Positions 30,824 through 38,989 of a stretch of 47,771 nucleotides of DNA are shown here, in pieces. Below the pieces are notes generated by a model. It did not search any database. It saw only the letters and a program-made list of their open reading frames with translations, and had not been told where the DNA came from. The stretch comes from Gemmatimonadota bacterium (lineage in GTDB: Bacteria > Gemmatimonadota > Gemmatimonadetes > Gemmatimonadales > GWC2-71-9), in contig JACQHC010000130.1 in assembly GCA_016199245.1 (NCBI GenBank), positions 1 to 47,771 of the forward strand, read 5' to 3'. A program made the position numbers and the translations under genes. Position 1 is the stretch's first letter, and each line of letters opens with the position of its first letter.

Positions 30824-31693
30824 TCATCGCGAAGTTCCCAGTCGCTTCCTCACGCCTTCCACAAATCGCTCAACCGCCTCCTCGGAGAACCGGAAGAACA
30901 GCTCCGGCTCCACGACCTCATACTCCATTACCACAGGCGCGTCCGAGGCATCCAGCACCAGGTCCACGCGAGCGTAGAGCGTGGGCTCGCCAGTCGCCGC
31001 GAGAGCCCGGCGCGCGACGTCGAGCTGCGCCTCATTCGGCGCCTCCAACGTGACCGAGCCGCCGTGGTCGTCGTGCACCCTGAAGTCTCCCGCCGCTGCG
31101 CGCTTGCGCACGGCGTGGGTGAACTCTCCCTCGATGAAGATGAGCGACAGCTCGCCGGCCTCTGGCACAGAAGGCAGGAACGGCTGGAGCAGCATGTCCT
31201 CATACGGCAGCAGGCGATCCAGGTGGGCCTGAGCGGGCGCCCAATCCCCGTTCGTGGCGCGCATGGCGTAGCGCCCCGACTGCGCGACCGCGGCCTTGAG
31301 CACGATGTCCCTCCAGCCCCGCTCCTCGGCCGCTGCTCGAATGGCCACCTGCCGGCCGGCGCGGAGGACTTCCGTCGGGACGGTCGGCACGTTCCGGCGC
31401 GCGAGATCGCACAGGTAACCCTTGTGTGTGTTCCATTCGATGAGCCGCTGGCTGTTCCATAACCTCGTGCTGGCCGCCGCGCGCGCCGCCCAGTTCAGGA
31501 ACTCGCCACGCCGCCAGCAGTAGTCCCACGCCGAGCGGACGACGCAGAGATCGAGCGCGGCCCAGTCTTGATGCGGATCTTCCCACACGACGGGTTCGGC
31601 GCTGATGCCCGCCTGGCGCAGCGCTTCGAGCAGGTGCCGATCGTCACTGTACAACCCGGGCATGGCGCCACAGGTGACAAGCCCGACGTTCAC
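30824..31693 (-). CDS. ATP-grasp protein (RimK/glutathione-synthetase-like)
   Basis: 289 aa. An N-terminal pre-ATP-grasp part (VGLVTCGAMPGLYSDDRHLL, CVVRSAWDYCWRRGEFLNWA) is followed by the ATP-grasp core: WRDIVLKAAVAQSGRYAMRA (Lys-containing nucleotide loop), MLLQPFLPSVPEAGELSLIF (E..LS strand), and YARVDLVLDASDAPVVMEYE with the metal-binding Glu/Asp. The family ligates a carboxylate to an amine through an acyl-phosphate. The substrate is unknown. Its start lies 4 bases from the M28 stop, so it is probably co-transcribed with the peptidase. Confidence 0.83.
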   Translation of the reverse strand: MNVGLVTCGAMPGLYSDDRHLLEALRQAGISAEPVVWEDPHQDWAALDLCVVRSAWDYCWRRGEFLNWAARAAASTRLWNSQRLIEWNTHKGYLCDLARRNVPTVPTEVLRAGRQVAIRAAAEERGWRDIVLKAAVAQSGRYAMRATNGDWAPAQAHLDRLLPYEDMLLQPFLPSVPEAGELSLIFIEGEFTHAVRKRAAAGDFRVHDDHGGSVTLEAPNEAQLDVARRALAATGEPTLYARVDLVLDASDAPVVMEYEVVEPELFFRFSEEAVERFVEGVRKRLGTSR

Positions 31694-31697
31694 GGAT

Positions 31698-33275
31698 CTA
31701 CCGGCCCGGGTGCGGCGCGGCCCGCTGCGCGTCGCGGCACGACGGCCAGCTGCCCGGCTCCCCCGACTGGGGACTCACCGGGAACAACGTGCGGCGCTCG
31801 CGCGGAACCCGTTCGGGATCCTCGGACGCAAGGTAGGCGAGCATGGCGGTGAGCGTCGCGTTGTTCTTGAGGTCGTCGAACACCAGCTTGTCGTACGTGT
31901 CCCGGTTGGTGTGCCAGGTATACACGCCATAGTCGAAGCCGGTCGAGGACAAACTGAACCCCGGCGCACCGGTGCAGATGAACGACGCGTAGTCACTCCC
32001 CCCTCCACCGGGTGTGCCCGGGAAGTTCAACCGGATGTGGCGCGTAATCTCGTCGGGGACACGGGCGAACCAGCGGGCCAGGTGCGCCGTCGCGTCCACC
32101 AGCCCTTGCGCAGAGACGTTCACGACGCGTCCGGTGCCGTTGTCCTGGTTGAACAGCGCCTGGAGCCCGTCCACGATCTCGGGGTGGTCCGCGACGAACG
32201 CGCGCGAGCCGTTGAGGCCTTGCTCCTCGCCGCTCCAATGCCCAACGAGAATGGTGCGCTTGGGGTTGGGATACGCGGCCTTCAGAATGCGCATGGCCTC
32301 CAGCATCGTGACGGAGCCGGTCCCGTTGTCAGTGGCGCCGGAGGATGCATCCCAGGAATCGAAGTGAGCCGAGAGCATCACGTACTCACTTGGCCTCTCG
32401 CTGCCCGGGATCTCCGCGACGGTATTGTAGGTGGGCACGTCTCCCAGGAACTCAGCCTCCGCTTCGACCCGGATCAGGGGGCTCTGCCGGTTCTCCGCCA
32501 GCCGATACAGCAAACCGTAATCCTCGCAGCTCAGGTCGATGCTCGGGCCCTTCTCCGTGCGCGCCTGAAAGATCTTGTTCACGCCCCATCCATTGGACCA
32601 GTTGGACTCGAGCAGCCCCAGCGCGCCGGCCTGATCGAGGCGCCGCCGCGCGTCGATCGGATCCATGCCGGTGCGCCGCCGCAAGTTCCACCGAGCCCGA
32701 GCGGAGTCGCGCTCGGTCTTCATGCGCTGGACGGATTCCGGCGTGCCGTTCTCCTCCCAGTGCGAATCCGGCCGGCAGGTGGGCTGCGGGAACGACACGA
32801 GTACGAACGATGCCTTCGCCTCCGGAAGCCACGAAACGAATGCCGCAGAGTCCGGGAACTCCGGCAGAATCACGAGCTTGCCTTCGATCCTCTTGCCTCC
32901 GGTCCCCGGGCTCCAGGCGAGCATCGTCGCTTCCAGCGATCGCACGCGTGGCTTGACGAGGTCCACGTGAGTGATCCCGCGTCGCCAGCCGCGCCACGTG
33001 CCGTACTGCTCGTTGCGCGCCGGGATGCCCCAGCTCCGGTACATGGCTACGGCCCAGTCGTTGGCCGCTTTCTGACCCGGCGATCCCGTGAGTCGGGGGC
33101 CCACGGAGTCCAGGAGCGCTTGGGCGAGGCGGGGGAGGTGGGAGTGCTCCATGCCTTCGCGCCAGATGTGGCGCAGCACCGGGTCTTCGACGGCGAACGT
33201 CTGGGCCCACAGCGGCAGAGCCGCGACCGGCGGCAGAAGCAGTGACACCATGGCAGCGAGCGAACGGGGGCTCAT
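31698..33275 (-). CDS. M28 family metallopeptidase, exported
   Basis: 525 aa with a signal peptide (residues 1-25, ending LPLWAQ). The catalytic domain has all zinc ligands: His in VMLSAHFDSWDASSG, Asp in ATDNGTGSVTM, Glu pair in HWSGEEQGLNGSRAF, Asp in FNQDNGTGRV and His in YTWHTNRDTYDKL. The N-terminal third contains the PTCRPDSHWEENGTP segment, a decayed copy of which lies at 38828-38919. A periplasmic carboxypeptidase Q-like or aminopeptidase role is likely. The C-terminus (QRAAPHPGR) is unusually Pro/Ser-rich. Confidence 0.93.
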   Translation of the reverse strand: MSPRSLAAMVSLLLPPVAALPLWAQTFAVEDPVLRHIWREGMEHSHLPRLAQALLDSVGPRLTGSPGQKAANDWAVAMYRSWGIPARNEQYGTWRGWRRGITHVDLVKPRVRSLEATMLAWSPGTGGKRIEGKLVILPEFPDSAAFVSWLPEAKASFVLVSFPQPTCRPDSHWEENGTPESVQRMKTERDSARARWNLRRRTGMDPIDARRRLDQAGALGLLESNWSNGWGVNKIFQARTEKGPSIDLSCEDYGLLYRLAENRQSPLIRVEAEAEFLGDVPTYNTVAEIPGSERPSEYVMLSAHFDSWDASSGATDNGTGSVTMLEAMRILKAAYPNPKRTILVGHWSGEEQGLNGSRAFVADHPEIVDGLQALFNQDNGTGRVVNVSAQGLVDATAHLARWFARVPDEITRHIRLNFPGTPGGGGSDYASFICTGAPGFSLSSTGFDYGVYTWHTNRDTYDKLVFDDLKNNATLTAMLAYLASEDPERVPRERRTLFPVSPQSGEPGSWPSCRDAQRAAPHPGR

Positions 33276-33459
33276 GATGTACCTCGAGCGGTCAGCTTGC
33301 GACGAGCGACGAACCCGGAACGATCAGACGGGGAGAGTAGAAGGGAGGAGGGAGCGCCGCAACGGGGACCCGATGGCGACGTCGGAGGGATCCCCTTTTG
33401 CGGCGCTCTGATCGGGACGGGGATCGAAGGCGTTCCCAGCGGCGCCGCGCCCGGGCCGC

Positions 33460-34875
33460 TCAGCGCGGTGTGCCCACTCCTGGCGCATACAACGATCGGA
33501 TCCGTTGGGCCCGAAACACATAGCCCGGGTTCCCCTCGATCCGCCACACCACCACACCTGACCCGTCGTACTCCTCGACGCGGTTGCCGTTGCCGTAGGC
33601 CACCAGTGATCGCCCTTCGGGTAGCTCCTGCGTCGTTCCGCCGAGGAGCGCCTGCGCCGCCGGGTTCGCGGCGTGGACGCCCACGAGGCGGACGGTGCGG
33701 GCACTTGCGTCCACCAGATAGCGCTCGGCGCGGGAGGCCGCTGGATCGCCGAGGTTGTCCAGGAGCTGGAGCAGGCCCGCGCTGGTCACTCGAACGCCGT
33801 GCTGGCGCGCAAAAGCCGGCATCGGCGTGTCGAGGAACGTGAACTCGTTACGCAAACCACCCATGCGCCACAGCACCGCGCCGCTCGTGGTGCTGATCTT
33901 GGTGATCTCGCTCAGACTGCGGAACGACACGAGGAGATCGCCGTCGGCATCGCGGTCGAGCGCGTTGCCGTGGGTCCAGTTGACCGTGGCGCCCACGCGG
34001 CTCGCCGAGTCCAGGTCCGTGATACTGAAGTGGTCGAAGGGCCTCCACTGAAACAGTAGGCCGCCGTCCGGGTCGATGTGCTGGACGACGGTCCCGGTCA
34101 CGCGAGCGGCGGCCTGTCCGCCCACGGCCGTGAGGTCCATGGTCCGGGCCTCGTCGCACATGATCCAGTAGCCGCCGTCAGGTTCGATCAGCAAGTCATG
34201 GAAGCGGGGCCGGAGGCCGGCGGCGCAGCCGAGGCGGCGCGTTTCGTCTCCCAGGGGATCCACCTCGACAAACACCTCGACATCTGCCGGGTCCGGGGTC
34301 GCGGGCAGGGCGACATAGCGGCCGTTGGGCTGTGCCTGGAAGTTGAGGCCGGGGCCGGTAGGATCGAAGCGCCGATACCACACGACTCGGCCGGCGTTAT
34401 CGATCACCAGGCCGTACCGGCCGGCGGCGAAGGCCACGTAGCCCGGGGAGGGATCGGGGCCGCCGGCGGTGTACGACGGGAGATCGGAGGGGAGGGCGGC
34501 GGTGGTGAACGCCAGCGCCTCCCCCAGAGTCGTCCCGCCGGGCCCGAACGCCGCAACGCGCAGCGCGTACGCGACGTCCGCGAGGAGGCCGAGGACTGGC
34601 ACCGCGGCGTCGCCCGCAACCACGCGCACAGCCAGCGTGGCGCTCTCGGCGGTGGCGTCGGCTGACGCGACACGGAACTGCACGGCGACGCTGTCCGCGT
34701 CACGTGCGCGGACGGTCACCGTCGCGCTCATCACGTTGCGCGGATTCGGCGCCACCGAGGCGACCTCGATGACGGGCAGAGGGGCGGGATCGACTATCTG
34801 CTCCAGTACCTGCTCGCCGCCGCACGCGGCGAGCAGGACTGTCGCGACGAGATACCGACGGCGCGCGGTGCTCAT
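33460..34875 (-). CDS. Arylsulfotransferase (ASST) family lipoprotein
   Basis: 471 aa from ATG 34875, which overlaps the Fn3 gene's stop (ATGA). The signal has a lipobox LLAAC. Residues ~45-135 form an Fn3-like N-terminal domain, and then a six-bladed-type propeller contains the ASST motifs: YGLVIDNAGRVVWYRRFD, FHDLLIEPDGGYWIM, NWTHGNALDRDADGDLLVSF (catalytic-type His), VLWRMGG and FARQHGVRVT with a second His. ASST enzymes transfer sulfate between phenolic donors and acceptors without PAPS. Whether this lipoprotein is active is unknown, since the full set of active-site residues cannot be confirmed by eye. Confidence 0.82.
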   Translation of the reverse strand: MSTARRRYLVATVLLAACGGEQVLEQIVDPAPLPVIEVASVAPNPRNVMSATVTVRARDADSVAVQFRVASADATAESATLAVRVVAGDAAVPVLGLLADVAYALRVAAFGPGGTTLGEALAFTTAALPSDLPSYTAGGPDPSPGYVAFAAGRYGLVIDNAGRVVWYRRFDPTGPGLNFQAQPNGRYVALPATPDPADVEVFVEVDPLGDETRRLGCAAGLRPRFHDLLIEPDGGYWIMCDEARTMDLTAVGGQAAARVTGTVVQHIDPDGGLLFQWRPFDHFSITDLDSASRVGATVNWTHGNALDRDADGDLLVSFRSLSEITKISTTSGAVLWRMGGLRNEFTFLDTPMPAFARQHGVRVTSAGLLQLLDNLGDPAASRAERYLVDASARTVRLVGVHAANPAAQALLGGTTQELPEGRSLVAYGNGNRVEEYDGSGVVVWRIEGNPGYVFRAQRIRSLYAPGVGTPR

Positions 34876-36422
34876 GGCTCGCTCGGACCGGCGTCGGAAT
34901 CCTCCGGCGGGGGCGTCGGGGTCGCCTGGTTCGACCAGTCGGAGTAGCCGCCGTCCTTCGCGGCAACGACCACGTACGCGTACCAGTACGCGTCCGCGCC
35001 CTGAAGCCGGAAGCTCGTCGAGTTTGGCGCGAGGACCGCGACGCTCCAGGCGAGGTAGCAATAGCCGTAGTAGTAGTAGTCGCACTGAATGACCCACACC
35101 TCATATCCGTCTTCGACGCCGGAGTTGTCCGTCCACGCGAAGTCCACGGTTTCTGCATCGACTCCGGTCGCGGTGAAGCCGGTGGGGCCTGCGGGCGGCG
35201 TCATGCAGTCGGTGTTCGACGCTGGAGAGTCACCCAGGTTGTTGAACGCGATCACGCGATAGCAGACCGGGGTCTCCGCTGACAGTCCTTCGTCCCACGC
35301 TCCCGTCTCGTCCACGCCGGTCGTGAACCGGGCCTCCCAGGTCGCGCCGCCATCAATTGATCGTTCGACCCGGAACCCCTGCTCGTTCGGCGATCCGTCA
35401 ACCCAGCCGATGGCAACGCTGCTGCTCGACTGGGGAGCGGCAGCGACGTCCGAGGGCGCGGTCGGAATCGTGGTCGCGACCACCACCTGGATGTACTCCG
35501 AGCTTCCGGACGTTCCGCCGTCCTTCGTCGCCCGCACGACATACCAGTACGTGTTGTCAGGGGTCACCCCCGCGTCGTGATACCCGGTCGCGTTCGCCGG
35601 CAGGGTTGCGATCACGCTCCACGCCCAGCCGCTGCCCGACCCGGCTCGCTCCACCTGGAAGCCGTCCTCGACCACAGAGTTGTCGGTCCAGCTGAGGTCG
35701 ACGGCCCCGCCCGACACCGCCGCCGCCAGGTTGGTCGGCGCGGCCGGCAGCGCGGTGCAGTCGGCGTCCGAGGCCGCGGACTCGCCGAACGAGTTGAAGG
35801 CGACCACGCGGTAGCAGAACTGCTGCTCTTGCGACACGTAGTCGGTGTGGGAGGCCACGTTCGCGCTCTTCGTCGCAAGGGCCGTCCAGGGTCCGCTGCT
35901 CGAGGCCGCGCGCTCCACGCGGAATCCCGTCTCGTCCGTAGAGTTGTCGATCCAGGTGACGTCGATCTGGTAGCCGTAGCGCGGCGTGGCATTCACGCCG
36001 GATGGCGCGGCGGGCACCGGCGCGGGCGGCGTGGTGGCGCACGCGACGGTGGAGAATTCGCCGTAGGTCGTGCGGCGGCCGGTGCGCCGAAAGGTTCGGA
36101 CCTTGTAGCAGTACTCTGTGCTCCCCAGGAGCCCGCCGTCGCTGGTCGCGCTGACATTGGCCCCCGTGGTGGTGCGCAACGAGAAGCTACCGGCCGGTCC
36201 TGTCGTCGACCGGTGCACCTCCCAGCCACTCTCGTTCGTCGCGTTATCCTGCCAGGCGAGGTTGATCAGGCTGTGGGAAACGGCCGTGGCCGTGAGGCTC
36301 GTCGCCGCGGTTGCCCGGGCCAAGAACTCCGGGCCGAGCGGAGATCGGACCTCACACCCGGCGACCAGGACGGTCATGGCTAGAGGGATAAGCGGAAGCC
36401 GGGACGCGATTCGCGGGATCAT
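34872..36422 (-). CDS. Lipoprotein with tandem fibronectin type III domains
   Basis: 516 aa from ATG 36422, with GGGGAGG 5-6 bases upstream. The lipobox is VLVAGC. At least five Fn3-like domains follow, each with the pattern xAxxVDxxWTDNSxxExGFxVER and a downstream CYRVxAFNxxGES strand (for example LAWQDNATNESGWEVHRS, VTWIDNSTDETGFRVERA, LSWTDNSVVEDGFQVERA, IGWVDGSPNEQGFRVERS, FAWTDNSGVEDGYEVWVI). The Asn-containing WxDNS motif is regular. It ends in a Pro-rich tail. It is the first gene of a two-gene unit with the arylsulfotransferase. A role in surface binding or scaffolding is likely; nothing shows the ligand. Confidence 0.85.
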   Translation of the reverse strand: MIPRIASRLPLIPLAMTVLVAGCEVRSPLGPEFLARATAATSLTATAVSHSLINLAWQDNATNESGWEVHRSTTGPAGSFSLRTTTGANVSATSDGGLLGSTEYCYKVRTFRRTGRRTTYGEFSTVACATTPPAPVPAAPSGVNATPRYGYQIDVTWIDNSTDETGFRVERAASSSGPWTALATKSANVASHTDYVSQEQQFCYRVVAFNSFGESAASDADCTALPAAPTNLAAAVSGGAVDLSWTDNSVVEDGFQVERAGSGSGWAWSVIATLPANATGYHDAGVTPDNTYWYVVRATKDGGTSGSSEYIQVVVATTIPTAPSDVAAAPQSSSSVAIGWVDGSPNEQGFRVERSIDGGATWEARFTTGVDETGAWDEGLSAETPVCYRVIAFNNLGDSPASNTDCMTPPAGPTGFTATGVDAETVDFAWTDNSGVEDGYEVWVIQCDYYYYGYCYLAWSVAVLAPNSTSFRLQGADAYWYAYVVVAAKDGGYSDWSNQATPTPPPEDSDAGPSEP

Positions 36423-36578
36423 TATTCCTCCCCTGGACTCGGTTACTCGTGACTGCACCGTGAGACGGACGGGAACCGCCCTGTTGCCCATCGGCACGGT
36501 CTCAAGCGGGCCTTTTTCGTGGCGTCTTCTTGTCGCGAGCCTCTATCGGGCCGCGGGAAACGGGGCAGCCTGGGTTTC

Positions 36579-37280
36579 CTACTCGAGCTGGCACGGTGAC
36601 GCGTCCGAAGCCCCGGCCGCGATCCGTTTCGCGACATCGCGTGCGCTCTTCAGGTCGCATCCGAGGAGCGCCAGCCTCACGAGCCTCCACTTCGCACCGT
36701 CTCGGACTGTCGTGCACAGGCAGCTCGTCGCCGGGTGTCCGTGATCGGGCTCGTCGCGCACGGGGAACGGTGCCCTGATCGGGACCGGCCGCGCGTAGAA
36801 GGCCGTGCGCACGAACGTCGAAGTGACCGGGAACGGTCCCGGTTCGTTCCCCCGCCACGAGTCTTCCACCACTAGCCGGTCGCCGCTGAGCACGCCGTTG
36901 ACCCGAATCGGGGGCACCTGGGGGTTCGTCATTGTGATCAGCAGGGCTACACGGGCGTCGCCGGCGACCGTGCCGCTGACGGGGCCAAACACGTCGACGG
37001 GTACGCCGACATCGCCGGCGAACCAGAAAGACACGTGGCCGTAGAAGCTGGCGTCGGTCACCGAGTCGATGTCAACACCGACGAATAGGCCAGCGTTGAG
37101 CGACGGTTCGCTCGTTGAGCGCGCCGGTTTGGCATACTCCCAGTGGCCGACCATGACGGCGGCTGCGGCTCGTGCATCGGTGACGGACTGCACCGGCTGC
37201 GTGGGTTCGGTGCCGCAGGCGGCAAGGACGACAACCGCCGCTTGGACCAGTACGTGGGAAGTGCTTGGCTTTGTGGTCAC
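36579..37280 (-). CDS. Lipoprotein of unknown function
   Basis: 233 aa. The signal ends in the lipobox VVLAACGTEP. No domain is recognised. The mature part contains a beta-rich region (GLFVGVDIDSVTDASFYGHV, FGPVSGTVAGDARVALLITM, PIRVNGVLSGDRLVVEDSWR) and a C-terminal Cys-containing part (CLCTTVRDGAKWRLVRLALLG, CDLKSARDVAKRIAAG). It lies 156 bases upstream of the Fn3 lipoprotein on the same strand and may share its regulation. Confidence 0.7.
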   Translation of the reverse strand: MTTKPSTSHVLVQAAVVVLAACGTEPTQPVQSVTDARAAAAVMVGHWEYAKPARSTSEPSLNAGLFVGVDIDSVTDASFYGHVSFWFAGDVGVPVDVFGPVSGTVAGDARVALLITMTNPQVPPIRVNGVLSGDRLVVEDSWRGNEPGPFPVTSTFVRTAFYARPVPIRAPFPVRDEPDHGHPATSCLCTTVRDGAKWRLVRLALLGCDLKSARDVAKRIAAGASDASPCQLE

Positions 37281-37419
37281 ACCGCCATTGGACGGACAGC
37301 GGTGGCCCGATTGCTCATGGGGGTGTGAGCGGAACCTGGATCATTCGACGGGGGTCTTGGCCGACCGCGCCTTCAAATGTAGGATGTTGTCCGAGAACTT
37401 CAGACCTATGGATTCCCTA

Positions 37420-37755
37420 CTACGCTTTCAAGATGCGCTGGAGCTCCGCCTTAAGCGCCGGAATCTTATTCTGGAGGACGTCCCAGACGAGGTCGAGATC
37501 CACCCCGAAGTACCCATGGATCAGGCGATCCCGCATACCCGCCATTGCTCTCCACTCGATGTCGGGGTATTGCTGCCGTACAGCGGCGGGGATCTTCTTC
37601 GCTGCTTCTCCGATGATCTCAAGGCTCCGAACGAACGCACGCTGCAGAGTGGGATCACCACCGAACCGCTCGCGCGTTAAGCCGGCGCTGGCATCCGCGA
37701 GATAGTCGGCTTCTACAAGGATGTGCCGCAGGTATTCACGCGGCTCGAAGGACAT
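37420..37755 (-). CDS. hepT: HepT-type HEPN ribonuclease toxin (DUF86), second copy
   Basis: 111 aa. The RX4HXY motif is RDRLIHGY, preceded by LEIIGEAAKKIPAAVRQQYP and IEWRAMAGM, closely similar to the copy at 6144-6482. The start lies inside the end of the upstream mntA gene (20-base overlap). The toxin would cleave RNA unless modified by its MntA partner. It is intact. Confidence 0.9.
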   Translation of the reverse strand: MSFEPREYLRHILVEADYLADASAGLTRERFGGDPTLQRAFVRSLEIIGEAAKKIPAAVRQQYPDIEWRAMAGMRDRLIHGYFGVDLDLVWDVLQNKIPALKAELQRILKA

Positions 37756-38053
37756 CCGTAGCTTCGGCGAGGATGTGCGGGGCCAGGAATGGCGAGAGGG
37801 ATTCGGGGGTCACCAGCTCAATGGAGTGGTCCAGCGCGCGCTCGAGCAGGTCACTCAGCGCAACAAACCGATCGAAGTTCTTCTTGCCCGGCTGGAACTC
37901 GACCAGCAGATCGACGTCACTATCGGGCCCGGCCGCGTCCCGGCGCACTGAGCCAAACAGCGCCAGGCGACGGACGCCTAGCCGCAGGATATCTGCCTGG
38001 ATACCAAGGAGCCGCTCCCGCACTTGGGCCTGGGTCAAGGGTCCAGCATTCAT
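37736..38053 (-). CDS. mntA: MntA-type nucleotidyltransferase antitoxin, second copy
   Basis: 105 aa from ATG 38053; a longer frame starts 29 codons earlier but encodes no conserved sequence before MNAGPLTQAQVRE. The motif GSVRRDAAGPDSDVDLLVEF (GSX10DXD) is intact, followed by LERALDHSIELVTPESLSP. It overlaps HepT by 20 bases. It differs in detail from the first pair (same family, not a recent duplicate by eye). Confidence 0.88.
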   Translation of the reverse strand: MNAGPLTQAQVRERLLGIQADILRLGVRRLALFGSVRRDAAGPDSDVDLLVEFQPGKKNFDRFVALSDLLERALDHSIELVTPESLSPFLAPHILAEATDVLRAA

Positions 38054-38173
38054 GGCGTCGAATCTACGCGCCGTGGGGCCGACTGTCACTGCGGCGACGC
38101 TGCGGTCGTTTTCGCTTGTGGACTCCGTAGGGAGGATCATTTGGCCTCCATCCTCACAGTCCGCGGCTTCAGC

Positions 38174-38554
38174 TCAGTAATCCGGCCGTCGCGAACAACG
38201 CAGCAAGGTGGACGGCGACAGGATCTCGACCACGAGGTCCGGCACTACGGTCAGTTCTCTGCTCTTGCGGGGAAGCGGGAGCTTCCCGCGCTCGATGAAC
38301 ACGAGGTTCGGGATCCGGGCTCGCGTGGGACTGACCCGGAACGTCACGTGTGCCAGTGTCAGGCCATGCCCAGCGTCGTCGCCTAGCCGTGCGAGCTCGC
38401 GGCCCAGACGCGCGGCGACAAGCTGATGAGGGTTGTCGGGAGCTGGCGTCATGAGCAGCTCCCCGTCCACCCATTCGTACCACAGGCTCTCGTCCTCGCC
38501 CTCGAAGTCGAGGAACTCCTCGTAGCTGATCTTGCGCGCGGTTTCCACTGACAC
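38174..38554 (-). pseudogene. Uma2 family PD-(D/E)XK-like nuclease, 3'-truncated
   Basis: 126 aa frame with a GTG start. The N-terminal ~110 residues fit Uma2 (SYEEFLDFEGEDESLWYEWV, NPHQLVAARLGRELARLG, ARIPNLVFIERGKLPLP, LTVVPDLVVEILSPST). The usual following part, with the metal-binding Lys and the GVPEYWIVD segment, is absent; the frame ends LLRCSRRPDY. In a different frame the same DNA gives HLAALFATAGLLS, resembling the normal Uma2 C-terminus. A deletion of roughly 60-70 codons joined out of frame is the simplest reading. The active site would be incomplete. Confidence 0.7.
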
Positions 38555-38989
38555 AAATGTAGTTTCCCAGCTTGTGCCTGCCGCAAGCTTGAGCGGCCGG
38601 TATCAACCGGTCGTCAACCGGGGGGCCCACGTCAACGAATCGGCCGGGAGATCCTACAGTTTCAGGCCTGCGCACCAACCTGAGGAAGCTCTGCTTAAGT
38701 CTTGCAGTGGGTCCCTCGGGCCGCTGCAGTTCGCGAGTATGGCAGGCTGGTACCGAGGGAAAGGCTCACTCTTGCGCAGAGCTTCCCTAAGGTGCAATGG
38801 AGGAGCACAGGCGGCCTCGCACGGCCACCGAGCCGGGCCGAGTCGCGGGCCACCCTTATCCGCTGCACTGACTGGGGAGTCCCTTGCTCTTCCCAGTGCG
38901 AGTCGGGGTGGCAAGTGGGCCGGCCGCGCCGACCAAGGTCCGGACGGCACCGCCGGCTCCGAGCATGCGCTCCCCGATCTCGGATCCTC
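38555..38989. other. 435-base stretch without an intact gene
   Basis: It holds a peptidase fragment (listed separately at 38828-38919) and otherwise nothing I can assign: no intact frame with family features, no RNA gene. It lies between the truncated Uma2 gene and the RCC1/lipoprotein block and looks like a zone of decayed insertions. Confidence 0.5.
38828..38919 (-). pseudogene. Fragment of an M28 peptidase gene
   Basis: Read on the minus strand it gives TCHPDSHWEEQGTPQSVQRI and RVARDSARL, against TCRPDSHWEENGTPESVQRM and KTERDSARA in the intact peptidase gene at 31698-33275. The alignment covers about 92 bases with one indel and around 70% base identity by eye. Flanking DNA does not continue the match convincingly. 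It is the trace of a diverged or partly deleted paralogue. Confidence 0.72.
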
